Positions 1 through 7,848 of a DNA stretch of 27,228 nucleotides are shown here, piece by piece. The stretch comes from Rickettsiales bacterium. GTDB taxonomy: Bacteria > Pseudomonadota > Alphaproteobacteria > Rickettsiales > UBA1997. Position 1 is the first letter of the stretch. The number at the start of each line of letters is the position of its first letter. The stretch is taken from positions 1-27,228 of the forward strand of contig JAIRWJ010000070.1 of NCBI GenBank assembly GCA_031269065.1, read 5' to 3'. The notes under the pieces were generated by a model. The model was not told where the DNA came from and searched no databases. It saw only the letters and a list, made by a program, of their open reading frames with translations. The position numbers were made by a program, and so were the translations under genes.

Positions 1-3000
1 GAAGACGAAACACGTAAAATCTTGGACAGTGTTTCCTCAAGTCCATTAGAATATCTCCAGTCCTTGATTTTTAAAATGTAAGACTTTAGTTCTAGGACAG
101 ATAATGCATGTTTTAACTGCACTGGTACATTGATCATTCCAGCAAATTCGGTTATAAGCAATTCAACAAATTCTATATAGGAATCAACCATTGGCTCACT
201 ACCTCTAAGCAAAGCATATCCGCTCCCACCACAAGTGGGTTTCAGCAAACAGCCAATAATGCTACTGAATTTTATCAGCGCATCGATAAATGTAGCCTCA
301 TTAAATTTTACCCTATACACCCCGCCCACATCGTTTATCATCTGAAAAATTACAGATAGTTCAGTACTATCCATCCTATGTCCCAAATTTACTAGCGACT
401 TGGGCAATAAAATTCTAAACATTAACATAGAATAATCTACCAATCTTTGCGCGATCTCTACTTTTATGCCAAGATTCTTAAAAAAAGCGATATATTCCTG
501 CCGCGCTTCAGCACTCCCAATCTCGCTAACACCGACTGCAGAGTCTACAGCGCCATTAGGTTCATAGTCTTCTGAATCGGCAGGACCAGCAAAAAGCGAT
601 GCTGAAGGATGCACATTTTTCCTCTTCACCGGTTTTTCCATATTCTGCACGGATAAAATTGATGGTTCAGATAATGAACCATCAATAGTAGCCGACACTG
701 CCATCAGCGGCCCCGTTGTGCTTAGTTCCAGATTGGCATACAGTTTTAGTAATCTATTGAGCACCTGATCGGCCTTTATACAGCTTAGCCCCATAATCCC
801 AATAAAACTAATGTATGCGGCAAACGTATTTTTGGCAGCTCCAGAAAAATCTTCAAGAGATAACAGCCTAAATTCCAACAAACTAATGGCAATATTGTTA
901 ACTTGCTGGAATATTAATTCTGATTTATCCACAGCGGACACCAATTGATCAGAGTCTGTTCTAATCTTCACCTCTTGAAGTTCATTTAGCAGATTATTAG
1001 TCTCTCTTGTCCCACACGAGACGGCTATAAATAAATATTTAAATGATATCGCCAGCAACATCGCCACAAACTCCCTACCGGGAATTAGCGGCTCCTCAAG
1101 ACTGTCTTCTGTCTTTTCTCCAATAATTTTGTGTAAAAATGCATACATGGATAGGACAACATTTTCTCCCATTTCTTTATCCATGGTCAAATTCGAGACA
1201 TTCATGGAACCTATGTGAGTTTGAATGGTTATGGTAGAACTGGCTTTCTGCTCCTTTCTCGAAATCATATTCGATAATTTCGCAGTTTTCCCCGCGGCCG
1301 ACGGCGGATTGCTATTCCCAGAATCAACTTTACTAACTTTCCCAACAAAAACACTATGCTCGCCAATTATGTGTCGGACAGCACGGCATAATTGGTCAGA
1401 GAGGAGTTCTGGACCGAACTTAGATAGAGCATCTCTTATGTAGACAAGCTGATTTATCACTAAATCCAATTCATTCATACTAGGTTTCGAGCTATAGGGG
1501 GTTATTTTTCCCATTAGTTCTCCGAGTCCAGTGAGCAATTCGACAGATCCATCAACCTCTTTGGTTCCAGGGATCTTGTCAACCATAATTATTAATTCGT
1601 AATAGACACGCATAAATACGTCCCTAAAGGCTTCCGCTAGCGCAAATAGACTTTTACTATAATCCCGCATCTTGGCCTTTTTATCGGTTATTTTTATCAG
1701 AAATTCAAACATCCATGCAACAACAGGTAACCCAAAAGCTCTGACTGCAGGATTAAAGGATCTCTTAAGAGCTTGAACACTTGATACCGAAACGGCTGCG
1801 CTAGAACTTGCACTCTCTCCCATTCTCTTCTCGTCTTCTATTTTTGGCCTTTCTTCCGTTTTCATTGGGACAGCCCTGTTCGCTCCTCTTCCCGCCCCTG
1901 CCTTAATAATGTTGGGTTGTCCTTCGAGAAACCTAATGAAGGATTTAACTAATTCAATCCTCTCGCTATTCCAGGATAACTCACCATTACCCACCCTCAA
2001 ATACTCCGGAACCAGACGATCAAAAAAGTCAATCATATTGTCTAATAGTTCAGGTTGTTTGCGCTTAGGGTACATTTTAGCGAGTAGGGTTTTATAACAA
2101 ACGAGTATACTCTTGTTCGCCCGACAGAAGCGAGCTCGTCTCTCCAGGTTGAATTCCAATAGACGAACAACTATACCTGTGAGTTGAAAAATAGTTAGAT
2201 CCAACCATTCCCTATCGGGTTCTGGCATAGCGAGATCTATTCTTTTCTTCCATATTTGCAACTCATTGTGTAATTCGCTAACCTCCTCCGGTTTTTTCCC
2301 AATAATAATATCTCTCGGCCTTTGAAATTCATAATCAACAAATCCGAGCAAACCTGAAAAATTCATTGCTATAAAAGCAATATCTGCCGCGGCGTTAAGG
2401 ACTTCCAATCCATTCCCTCTTTTAAAAACCTTTTTCATAATGGAACCAAGTTGTTTTCCAAGCACTTGATTCTCCGGAGCTTGTTGCAATTCCCTCGCTT
2501 CCGTTGGAGCGGCTTTGTCCGTCTCTTCTCCCCCCGTCTCTGTTCTGGTCCGCTGGTTGACGGTGGGCCATTTTTTTTCAAAATATTCCATAAAATTCCT
2601 AAGCTGTTCAGTCTTCTCGGAATTCCAAGGTAAATCCCTTTCATCAACTACTAGAAATTTAGCGGGAACCAAACCATCAAAAAAGGCAATTGTCTGATCC
2701 AGCATGGAGTAATCATATGGTGGTGTAAAATATTGTTTAGCAAAATCCTTGTAATTTATAAGCATATTGATGGCAAAACAACAAAGATAGATACGTTTAT
2801 AGCCACGAAGGTCAAATTCCAGAAAACGAGAGACGAGGCTAGTAAGTTGACCTACAATCGAATCCAACCACTGTCTATCAGAATTCGACCCGGCGGAGCG
2901 TATTTTTCCCTCTAAGTTTTGGAATTCGTTATACGGTTCATCGAACCCCTTTGATAGATGTTTTGTAAAATTTCCCGCCTTCATGATGAAGCTTTTACTC

Positions 3001-3287
3001 TCGATTTCTACGAATAAATCCAAAAAACTTTTGGTGATTTTTGCAATGTCAGCCTCGACGTCTGCTCTTTCCTTTCCTCCTAGCTTTGTTTTTCTTTCCT
3101 TTTCGATGACTAACATAAAAATATCACTAAACCGCTGGCTAAACTCTATCTTTTTTACCCCAAAACTAAACAACACCAGATTTTCGGCCATCTCATTACG
3201 CTGAGTACCCTCACTTGAGCTAGTGCTCAACGAAAAAATCGACAACAAGGCTAGTACAAAAAAAGTCCTAGAATTTCCATTTTTCAT
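1..3287 (-). CDS. Very large secreted protein with internal duplication (partial, C-terminus outside window)
   Basis: I read the reverse strand codon by codon from an ATG at 3287 and found no stop down to base 1, giving 1095 complete codons with the C-terminus beyond the window. The N-terminus (MKNGNSRTFFVLALLSIFSL, then STSSSEG) looks like a Sec signal peptide, so the product is probably exported. Residues about 137-240 and 358-458 are clear copies of one another: both start D-R-(Q/E)-W-L-D, contain Q-L-T and (L)LEF, then F-F-D-x-L-V-P, and end near W-N-S-E. The duplication extends N-terminally (A-D-I-A followed by F-V-x-x-E in both), so the unit period is about 221 residues. Ser/Pro/Glu-rich linkers separate helical blocks, and more diverged copies may follow. 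A purine-rich GAGAGAAA precedes the start. tRNA-Arg lies just upstream on the same strand. I do not recognise the family; a surface or secreted host-interaction protein is an inference. Confidence 0.85.
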   Translation of the reverse strand, partial: MKNGNSRTFFVLALLSIFSLSTSSSEGTQRNEMAENLVLFSFGVKKIEFSQRFSDIFMLVIEKERKTKLGGKERADVEADIAKITKSFLDLFVEIESKSFIMKAGNFTKHLSKGFDEPYNEFQNLEGKIRSAGSNSDRQWLDSIVGQLTSLVSRFLEFDLRGYKRIYLCCFAINMLINYKDFAKQYFTPPYDYSMLDQTIAFFDGLVPAKFLVVDERDLPWNSEKTEQLRNFMEYFEKKWPTVNQRTRTETGGEETDKAAPTEARELQQAPENQVLGKQLGSIMKKVFKRGNGLEVLNAAADIAFIAMNFSGLLGFVDYEFQRPRDIIIGKKPEEVSELHNELQIWKKRIDLAMPEPDREWLDLTIFQLTGIVVRLLEFNLERRARFCRANKSILVCYKTLLAKMYPKRKQPELLDNMIDFFDRLVPEYLRVGNGELSWNSERIELVKSFIRFLEGQPNIIKAGAGRGANRAVPMKTEERPKIEDEKRMGESASSSAAVSVSSVQALKRSFNPAVRAFGLPVVAWMFEFLIKITDKKAKMRDYSKSLFALAEAFRDVFMRVYYELIIMVDKIPGTKEVDGSVELLTGLGELMGKITPYSSKPSMNELDLVINQLVYIRDALSKFGPELLSDQLCRAVRHIIGEHSVFVGKVSKVDSGNSNPPSAAGKTAKLSNMISRKEQKASSTITIQTHIGSMNVSNLTMDKEMGENVVLSMYAFLHKIIGEKTEDSLEEPLIPGREFVAMLLAISFKYLFIAVSCGTRETNNLLNELQEVKIRTDSDQLVSAVDKSELIFQQVNNIAISLLEFRLLSLEDFSGAAKNTFAAYISFIGIMGLSCIKADQVLNRLLKLYANLELSTTGPLMAVSATIDGSLSEPSILSVQNMEKPVKRKNVHPSASLFAGPADSEDYEPNGAVDSAVGVSEIGSAEARQEYIAFFKNLGIKVEIAQRLVDYSMLMFRILLPKSLVNLGHRMDSTELSVIFQMINDVGGVYRVKFNEATFIDALIKFSSIIGCLLKPTCGGSGYALLRGSEPMVDSYIEFVELLITEFAGMINVPVQLKHALSVLELKSYILKIKDWRYSNGLEETLSKILRVSS

Positions 3288-3377
3288 ATATTTCTCTCAT
3301 GTCCGGCCGATCTTGTCTATCCTAATTTATTACCTATGTGGCCTAACTCCGCCCTCAGTCTCCCTGCGGATAGTCCC

Positions 3378-3453
3378 TGGTGCACCCGAGAAGATTCGAA
3401 CTTCCAACCATCAGGTCCGCAACCTGATACTCTATCCATTGAGCTACGGGTAC
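3378..3453 (-). tRNA. tRNA-Arg, anticodon GCG
   Basis: This is a complete 76-nt cloverleaf on the minus strand. The acceptor stem GTACCCG/CGGGTGC has one T-G wobble. The D-arm is GCTC/GAGT, the anticodon stem TCAGG/CCTGA encloses the loop TTGCGGA (anticodon GCG), and the T-arm is GGAAG-TTCGAAT-CTTCT. The discriminator is A and CCA is encoded. A20 in the D-loop with C35 and G36 agrees with arginine identity. The wobble base is G rather than the A (inosine) usual in the bacterial CGN-reading tRNA. Confidence 0.93.
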
Positions 3454-3469
3454 CCCGAAACCTAAAGCA

Positions 3470-3657
3470 CCGACACCCTGCTGGTCCGACGACTCTCCCC
3501 CCATTTCCAGGGATTTGCACCACAAAAGGGATGGATAGATGTCACTAAGACCTTGTATGCAAAGTTGGTGCCACGTGCCACGGCCACAGCCGCAGTAGAG
3601 GCGGCCCCTGTACATTTTTAAAGGAGTCCCTGGGATTCATACAGACCCTGTCCTCTA
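3470..3657 (-). ncRNA. Candidate structured RNA, element A (between zapA and tRNA-Arg)
   Basis: This GC-richer, non-coding stretch sits directly downstream of zapA and upstream of tRNA-Arg on the same strand. It can pair at long range: CCAGGGA at 3507-3513 with TCCCTGG at 3627-3633. A hairpin GCCGC/GCGGC lies near 3590-3605. A stem GCACCA (3517-3522)/TGGTGC (3566-3571) closes a loop containing the hairpin CCTTG/CAAAG (3551-3564). Bases 3502-3574 resemble element B at 7609-7683, including a 14-base core with one mismatch. In many bacteria the 6S RNA gene ssrS lies just downstream of zapA, so 6S RNA is one possibility, but I could not form the expected long closing stem. Ends are approximate. 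Confidence 0.4.
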
Positions 3658-3659
3658 GC

Positions 3660-3679
3660 GTAGTGCGCCAGCACTCTAC
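3660..3679 (-). other. Hairpin overlapping the zapA stop codon
   Basis: On the minus strand GTA-GTGC and GCAC-TAC pair around a TGGC loop, with a two-base bulge, and include the zapA stop codon. No T-run follows, so this is not a standard terminator. It may be the 5' boundary or a processing site of the following RNA. Confidence 0.3.
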
Positions 3680-4134
3680 AACAATAAAATATTATTTTCA
3701 ATGGTTCTAATGTTTCCTTTTATCTCTTCTATAAAACTATTTACCAACAACAGTGCTTCATTTTCATGATTTTTACCAGATTCATCGACATTATATCTGT
3801 TATTCAATTCTATTTTTTTAATTATACTTATAGCCACGAGAGATTCTTTAATTTTTGTGGAATTTTTTTCGTGGATGTAGCCACCTATGGATTTCAGCAC
3901 ATTGAAAAGTGCTTCATCTACGTTCCTGGAATCTATTTTCTGGAGTTTTATCTCGGTTTTTATTAATAAAAAAAATAATAATATATTTTCGTCCACATTA
4001 CCACAGCTTATTATTAATTTATTATATTCAATATTCAGCTCCCTGGCTGTTTTGAGAATCAGTTCCCTCTCGGATTCGCTGTTATAGCCTAGAGAAGCTT
4101 TAATCGTGCCTATACTCAATTCTACTCTCTGCAT
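3676..4134 (-). CDS. zapA: ZapA-like cell division protein
   Basis: The 152-residue product begins V-E-L-S-I-G followed by a GY and an S-E-S-E-R-E segment, then a long helix with A-R-E-L-N-I. This matches the N-terminal beta-hairpin and helix of ZapA, which binds FtsZ and bundles protofilaments at the division ring. The rest is predicted helical (coiled coil), as in the family, though longer than the roughly 100-residue E. coli protein. The ATG at 4134 follows AGGAG at good spacing. The upstream coiled-coil gene ends 9 bases before it, so the two are one operon. An alphaproteobacterial zapA is often paired with a small coiled-coil gene, which supports the assignment. Sequence similarity outside the N-terminus is weak. 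Confidence 0.62.
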   Translation of the reverse strand: MQRVELSIGTIKASLGYNSESERELILKTARELNIEYNKLIISCGNVDENILLFFLLIKTEIKLQKIDSRNVDEALFNVLKSIGGYIHEKNSTKIKESLVAISIIKKIELNNRYNVDESGKNHENEALLLVNSFIEEIKGNIRTIENNILLL

Positions 4135-4143
4135 TCTCCGCTC

Positions 4144-4812
4144 CTAGTCAATTTTCTGTAATATGTCATTGTAGTTGTCCAGAAGCTGTATAAACTGATC
4201 CTTAAGCTCGATGATCTTTTCATTTTTGCTCTGCAACTCCCTTGATAGAGCTTCTATAGTGCCCAGCTGGGCCAAATTGATGGTCTCAAGACCTTTGTTT
4301 TTTTGCCCGACAGCTTCCAGATCGCCAGTCAGATCAGAATTCATCTTTTCCATATTCTTCTTTTCTACAGCGAGATTCTTTTTGTCGTTTTCCAGAGCTT
4401 CTATCAATACCCTATTGTCTCTCAGAGCTTTCTCCTTTTCCTCCAGCTCCAGAGCTATTATTTTGAAGGCGGTCATATCCTTACCGCTGATTGTACCCTT
4501 CTCTTCGCTTTCTTTTCTTATTTCTCCTATATTTTTCTTGAGATTCCGGATAGTCAATTCCTTTTTCAGAAGAATCCCAAGCAACTTGTTGTTGCCCTTC
4601 AAATGATATAGTTCTTCTATTGTGGAGGTAATTCTGAAAAGGCCCTTTCCCAGGATGCCGATCCTCTCTCGCAGCTCGCTATTCTCATCGCCTAGCAGAT
4701 AGATTTTTTTGTTTTTCTGCTGGGCAACATCTCTGGCAACCTGGAATAGGGAGTCGAGAGAATTAATAATTACCGATTTTTGTTCCCCTAGTATGACCTT
4801 CAGATTATCCAT
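4144..4812 (-). CDS. Coiled-coil protein, probable ZapA partner (ZapB/DUF4164-like role)
   Basis: This soluble protein is almost entirely heptad-rich coiled coil, with many K/E/L/I/N residues (for example the stretch with LELEEKEKALRDNR) and no membrane segment. I prefer the ATG at 4812 (MDNLKVIL); an ATG at 4818 and a TTG at 4822-4824 are also in frame, and none has a strong Shine-Dalgarno sequence. Its stop lies 9 bases before zapA. In alphaproteobacteria a coiled-coil gene next to zapA (DUF4164, ZapB-like) is common, so a scaffold role in the division ring is a reasonable inference. At about 222 residues it is longer than those partners, and low-complexity coiled coils give little real homology evidence. 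Confidence 0.55.
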   Translation of the reverse strand: MDNLKVILGEQKSVIINSLDSLFQVARDVAQQKNKKIYLLGDENSELRERIGILGKGLFRITSTIEELYHLKGNNKLLGILLKKELTIRNLKKNIGEIRKESEEKGTISGKDMTAFKIIALELEEKEKALRDNRVLIEALENDKKNLAVEKKNMEKMNSDLTGDLEAVGQKNKGLETINLAQLGTIEALSRELQSKNEKIIELKDQFIQLLDNYNDILQKID

Positions 4813-4824
4813 GGACATCCACAA

Positions 4825-4994
4825 TCACAGCCCGCTAAACATTCTAAAATACTATAGTAATTCCGGACATATTTTCGATTACACATTGATTATTATTATA
4901 ACACTAATACCTTATCCATAGAGGATATATTATATACATTTATCGACAAAATCAACCTCTTTCGTTGGATATTTAAAGAATTACTTTAAAAAAT
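4825..4994. promoter_or_regulatory. Divergent promoter region of the zapA operon and virB4
   Basis: This is a very AT-rich intergenic region between divergent genes. On the plus strand TTCGAT and TATAAC are 17 bases apart near 4876-4904, a weak sigma70-like candidate for virB4. No clear Shine-Dalgarno precedes the virB4 ATG. The exact promoters are not certain. Confidence 0.3.
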
Positions 4995-7520
4995 ATGGAA
5001 AAGCTAGAGAACAGTATTTTCGATGATCTGAATACCGGCTTATATGCTGCCGATGGCCAGCAAAATAGTGTTAATCCCGATTTGATCCCCTACACCTGCT
5101 ACTACAATGATCACACTCTGGTAACTCAGAATGGCGATATGCTACAAATAATAAAAATTCCATCATTTGTATCCAACACGGGTAAATCAAATTTTTATCT
5201 GCTACGGGAAGAGCTCAATAAAAGTTTCGTAAAAAATGCAAATAACCATAATCTCAGCTTCTGGTTCCAAACTATCAGAAAATCGGTGGACCTGATCCCA
5301 AGAAATCAGAACTACGAGTCCTACGTGCCGAAGCTGGTTATGGGGAGATGGAATAGGCATTACAACTGGAATAACCAGTTTGCAAACGAAATTTACATAG
5401 CGATAGTGTTTTCTCTCGAATCCGGAGCCGTATCAAAAGTTATCGAATTCATAGAGGCTATAAACCTCTCTATGCTACAGAAGTCAAGGGACAAAGGATT
5501 TGAGAAATCACTCTCTGTGCTATCCGGTGTCTCAAAAGGTATGCTCAAAGATCTGGAGCCCTATGGGGCAAGACTACTAAAGATAGTAAAGAAGGACGAC
5601 ACCTACTACTCTGAGCATCTTAAGCTTTTCTCCCTTCTAGTTAACGGCGTCTACAAAAATGTGAAATTGCCAGTGAACGAACTATCCCATTCATTCCTGA
5701 GCAAGAAGATAGCCTATGGGAAAAACCTAATACAAATATACGACAAGGGTAGCTCACTTTACTCGGCTATGGTATCCCTGAAATATTGTAACCTCTTGAT
5801 GCCATCGCAGCTAGACAAAATAATACAACTAGACCAGGAAATGGTTATAACCCAGTCTGTGAGCTTTATCAACAGCAAGCCCATTAATGATGAGATGTTG
5901 AAGTACTTTGAGACTCTCTCGTTGAATGAAGATCCAATTATTCTGAATATTTCGGATATCGGTGCCATGCTACCGGACAAAAATCAGGAAAAAAACAGAG
6001 TGTGCATTAGTCAAGTGATTATAAGTATTAAGGCTAAAAGCAAAGAAGAGCTCAATAAAAATTTGGAAAGGCTTTTTGAGGCCACAGGGAAGCTTGGACT
6101 AGTTGCCGTTCGGGAAGAAATGTTTATGCCAACTCTGTTCTGGAGCCAGCTGCCGGGAAATTTCAATTTTGTCAGAAGACTACATTCAATCCCTCTGGAC
6201 AACGTCTGTGCCTTTGCTTCACTATTCAGCTTCCCAACAGGAAAGCTCACTGGAAACATCTGGGGGGATTCTATGATAGTCCTAAAGAGCGCGCTGGGCA
6301 CACCCTATTTTTTCTCCTTCGACACTAAAAAAAATCCAAATACTCTAATTATCGGACCAAAGTCCGCGAAGAAAACGAGATATATGAATTTTATGCTCAT
6401 TGCAGCCACCAAGCAAGTTGGGAGAATTGTTTACATAGATAATACGAATAGGTCTAGACTCTTTATTAATAGCTTGAGTGGCAAGTATTATTCCATTTCC
6501 CGAAAGGAATCCGATGAAAAACTTTATCTAAATCCATTCGCAATGGAGAAGAATGATAAAAACCTGGAATTCATCCTAGAATGGCTATCGTTTATAATTG
6601 AAAAATCCGATGACGGCATGGTCAAGCTGGGCGAAGAAACAACAAAGCTTAATCAGGAATGGGGAAAACTGAAAGAAATCATTAAAAATGACATAGACAA
6701 GATAAAAAAAATTGGTGATGTCTTTGATATAGCAAAACAGGAGAAATTTAGCAAAATATGTAAAAGTCTCAATAGATGGGTAGATCCGACCAGATATGGT
6801 TTCATATTTAACACTGAACACAGCACAGACATATTTGCCAGCAACATAACAGGCCTGAATTTTAACACGATCGTAAACAACGAAGAAATAAGAATTGCCA
6901 TCTTTACTCACCTAGTGCATAGTCTAGCAACAAAGTCTGGCAACGAACCAACAATTCTGGCTATCGATGAGGGCTGGCTGCAGCTTGATAATTCCTACAT
7001 TGCCCCCAAAATTTCAAAGCTGCTTAAGGCCCTCTACGATAAAAATGTAGCCGTAATTATGACCACCAGTGGTGCCGACAGCTATGAAACGAGTAGTATA
7101 CAATTGTCAGTCAGAAATGTGTTTCCAACGCAGCTGTTACTTCCAAATGTTAAGGCAAGTATTTACCAGCGTAAGGTGTTCGATATCACTGAAGAAGAAT
7201 CTCGAATCATATCGGTTATGAGGGAAGACAATGGAACTATGCTAATTAGACACAATGGTAACATAGTCATATCCTCTATAGATTTTGACTTTCTGACAAA
7301 GGATGAATTGTACATATTTTCCAGTGGTACACTCCACTCAAAAATTATGGCCAAGGCCAAAGAATTGGTAAAATCCGACAAGCCTGAGGATTGGCTACCG
7401 GTGATGCTAAAACTCATGCAGGAGTATAATAAAGTTAAACTAGAGGAAAAGCTGAAGGAACGCGAAAAGAGGCAGATCCAGTGGGAAGAGGCAAAGCAGA
7501 AAAAGGACATGCAGTCTTAG
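4995..7520 (+). CDS. virB4: VirB4-family T4SS ATPase with degenerate Walker A (RvhB4-II type)
   Basis: The 841-residue product has VirB4 architecture. An N-terminal domain (with Y-N-D-H-T-L-V-T-Q-N-G-D near residue 35-50) precedes a C-terminal RecA-like ATPase domain. VirB4 normally powers pilus assembly and substrate transfer at the inner-membrane base of a type IV secretion system. Here the Walker A position (residues 454-461) reads GPKSAKKT, so the second and third glycines of GxxxxGKT are lost, although Lys and Thr remain. Walker B is intact: LAIDE with D658-E659. Rickettsiales carry two VirB4 copies, and the second (RvhB4-II) is known for altered nucleotide-binding motifs, so this is probably that copy. 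No vir operon surrounds it, as in the scattered Rickettsiales vir genes. A structural or regulatory role beside an active VirB4 is likely. Confidence 0.88.
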   Translation: MEKLENSIFDDLNTGLYAADGQQNSVNPDLIPYTCYYNDHTLVTQNGDMLQIIKIPSFVSNTGKSNFYLLREELNKSFVKNANNHNLSFWFQTIRKSVDLIPRNQNYESYVPKLVMGRWNRHYNWNNQFANEIYIAIVFSLESGAVSKVIEFIEAINLSMLQKSRDKGFEKSLSVLSGVSKGMLKDLEPYGARLLKIVKKDDTYYSEHLKLFSLLVNGVYKNVKLPVNELSHSFLSKKIAYGKNLIQIYDKGSSLYSAMVSLKYCNLLMPSQLDKIIQLDQEMVITQSVSFINSKPINDEMLKYFETLSLNEDPIILNISDIGAMLPDKNQEKNRVCISQVIISIKAKSKEELNKNLERLFEATGKLGLVAVREEMFMPTLFWSQLPGNFNFVRRLHSIPLDNVCAFASLFSFPTGKLTGNIWGDSMIVLKSALGTPYFFSFDTKKNPNTLIIGPKSAKKTRYMNFMLIAATKQVGRIVYIDNTNRSRLFINSLSGKYYSISRKESDEKLYLNPFAMEKNDKNLEFILEWLSFIIEKSDDGMVKLGEETTKLNQEWGKLKEIIKNDIDKIKKIGDVFDIAKQEKFSKICKSLNRWVDPTRYGFIFNTEHSTDIFASNITGLNFNTIVNNEEIRIAIFTHLVHSLATKSGNEPTILAIDEGWLQLDNSYIAPKISKLLKALYDKNVAVIMTTSGADSYETSSIQLSVRNVFPTQLLLPNVKASIYQRKVFDITEEESRIISVMREDNGTMLIRHNGNIVISSIDFDFLTKDELYIFSSGTLHSKIMAKAKELVKSDKPEDWLPVMLKLMQEYNKVKLEEKLKEREKRQIQWEEAKQKKDMQS

Positions 7521-7529
7521 ACTATAGAA

Positions 7530-7681
7530 AAAAATTGTTCCATCGGATCGAAGAGCCGGAGGTGTAGGTTGGCGACGGCTATTTTCTGCATTTTCCAACC
7601 CCATCCCTCATTACTCCCGGTGTACCGCCTAAGGGGGAAAGATGTATAAATGTCACTAATCCTCTCCAAAGTAGGGGGACC
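7530..7681 (-). ncRNA. Candidate small RNA, element B (virB4 3' flank, antisense orientation)
   Basis: On the minus strand a promoter-like TTGATC-17-TATAAG (7688-7716) would start an RNA near 7681 that runs into seven Ts (complement of 7528-7534), about 150 nt. Bases 7609-7683 resemble element A. GTACCGCCTA (7622-7631) can pair with TAGGGGGAC (7672-7680), closing a loop with a small hairpin (7661-7671) and the conserved core ATAAATGTCACTAA (7646-7659). In the 3' part two stems interleave: AGCCG/CGGCT (7554-7558 with 7576-7580) and GGTTGG/CCAACC (7567-7572 with 7595-7600). This is the geometry of an H-type pseudoknot. No coding potential is evident. The RNA and its ends are inferred. Confidence 0.4.
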
Positions 7682-7687
7682 ACTAAC

Positions 7688-7716
7688 CTTATACATACAT
7701 TATTATACCAGATCAA
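7688..7716 (-). promoter_or_regulatory. Promoter-like sequence for element B
   Basis: On the minus strand TTGATC (4 of 6 to the -35 consensus) and TATAAG (5 of 6 to -10) are separated by exactly 17 bases. It points into element B and to no open reading frame. Confidence 0.35.
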
Positions 7717-7848
7717 ATCCCCAGTAGAGTTTGTTAAACAGAAGTAGAAGACTATAGCGGAGCATTTTCAATGATTTACTGAATCTTCTGGCTATTCTAT
7801 TGTAGAAAGTATAGCTAGGTTAGTGAATATTGTAATCAAGCTCCTAAA

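Noticed and set aside
3355..3615. 86-codon minus-strand frame across tRNA-Arg and element A
   Set aside because: It reads straight through a well-formed tRNA; the structured RNA explanation is better.
4211..4606. 131-codon plus-strand frame, Ser/Phe/Leu rich
   Set aside because: It is the antisense shadow of the coiled-coil gene (Glu/Lys codons read backwards) and has no ribosome binding site or protein-like pattern.
4910..4920. DnaA-box-like TTATCCATA, with scattered near-matches elsewhere (15217, 19898)
   Set aside because: They are single, imperfect and dispersed; no cluster or AT-rich unwinding region marks an origin inside the window.
7534..7551. Rho-independent terminator hairpin before the T-run of element B
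   Set aside because: The only inverted repeat there (TTC-ATC/GAT-GAA) would leave a one-base loop, so no stable stem forms; only the T-run itself is supported.
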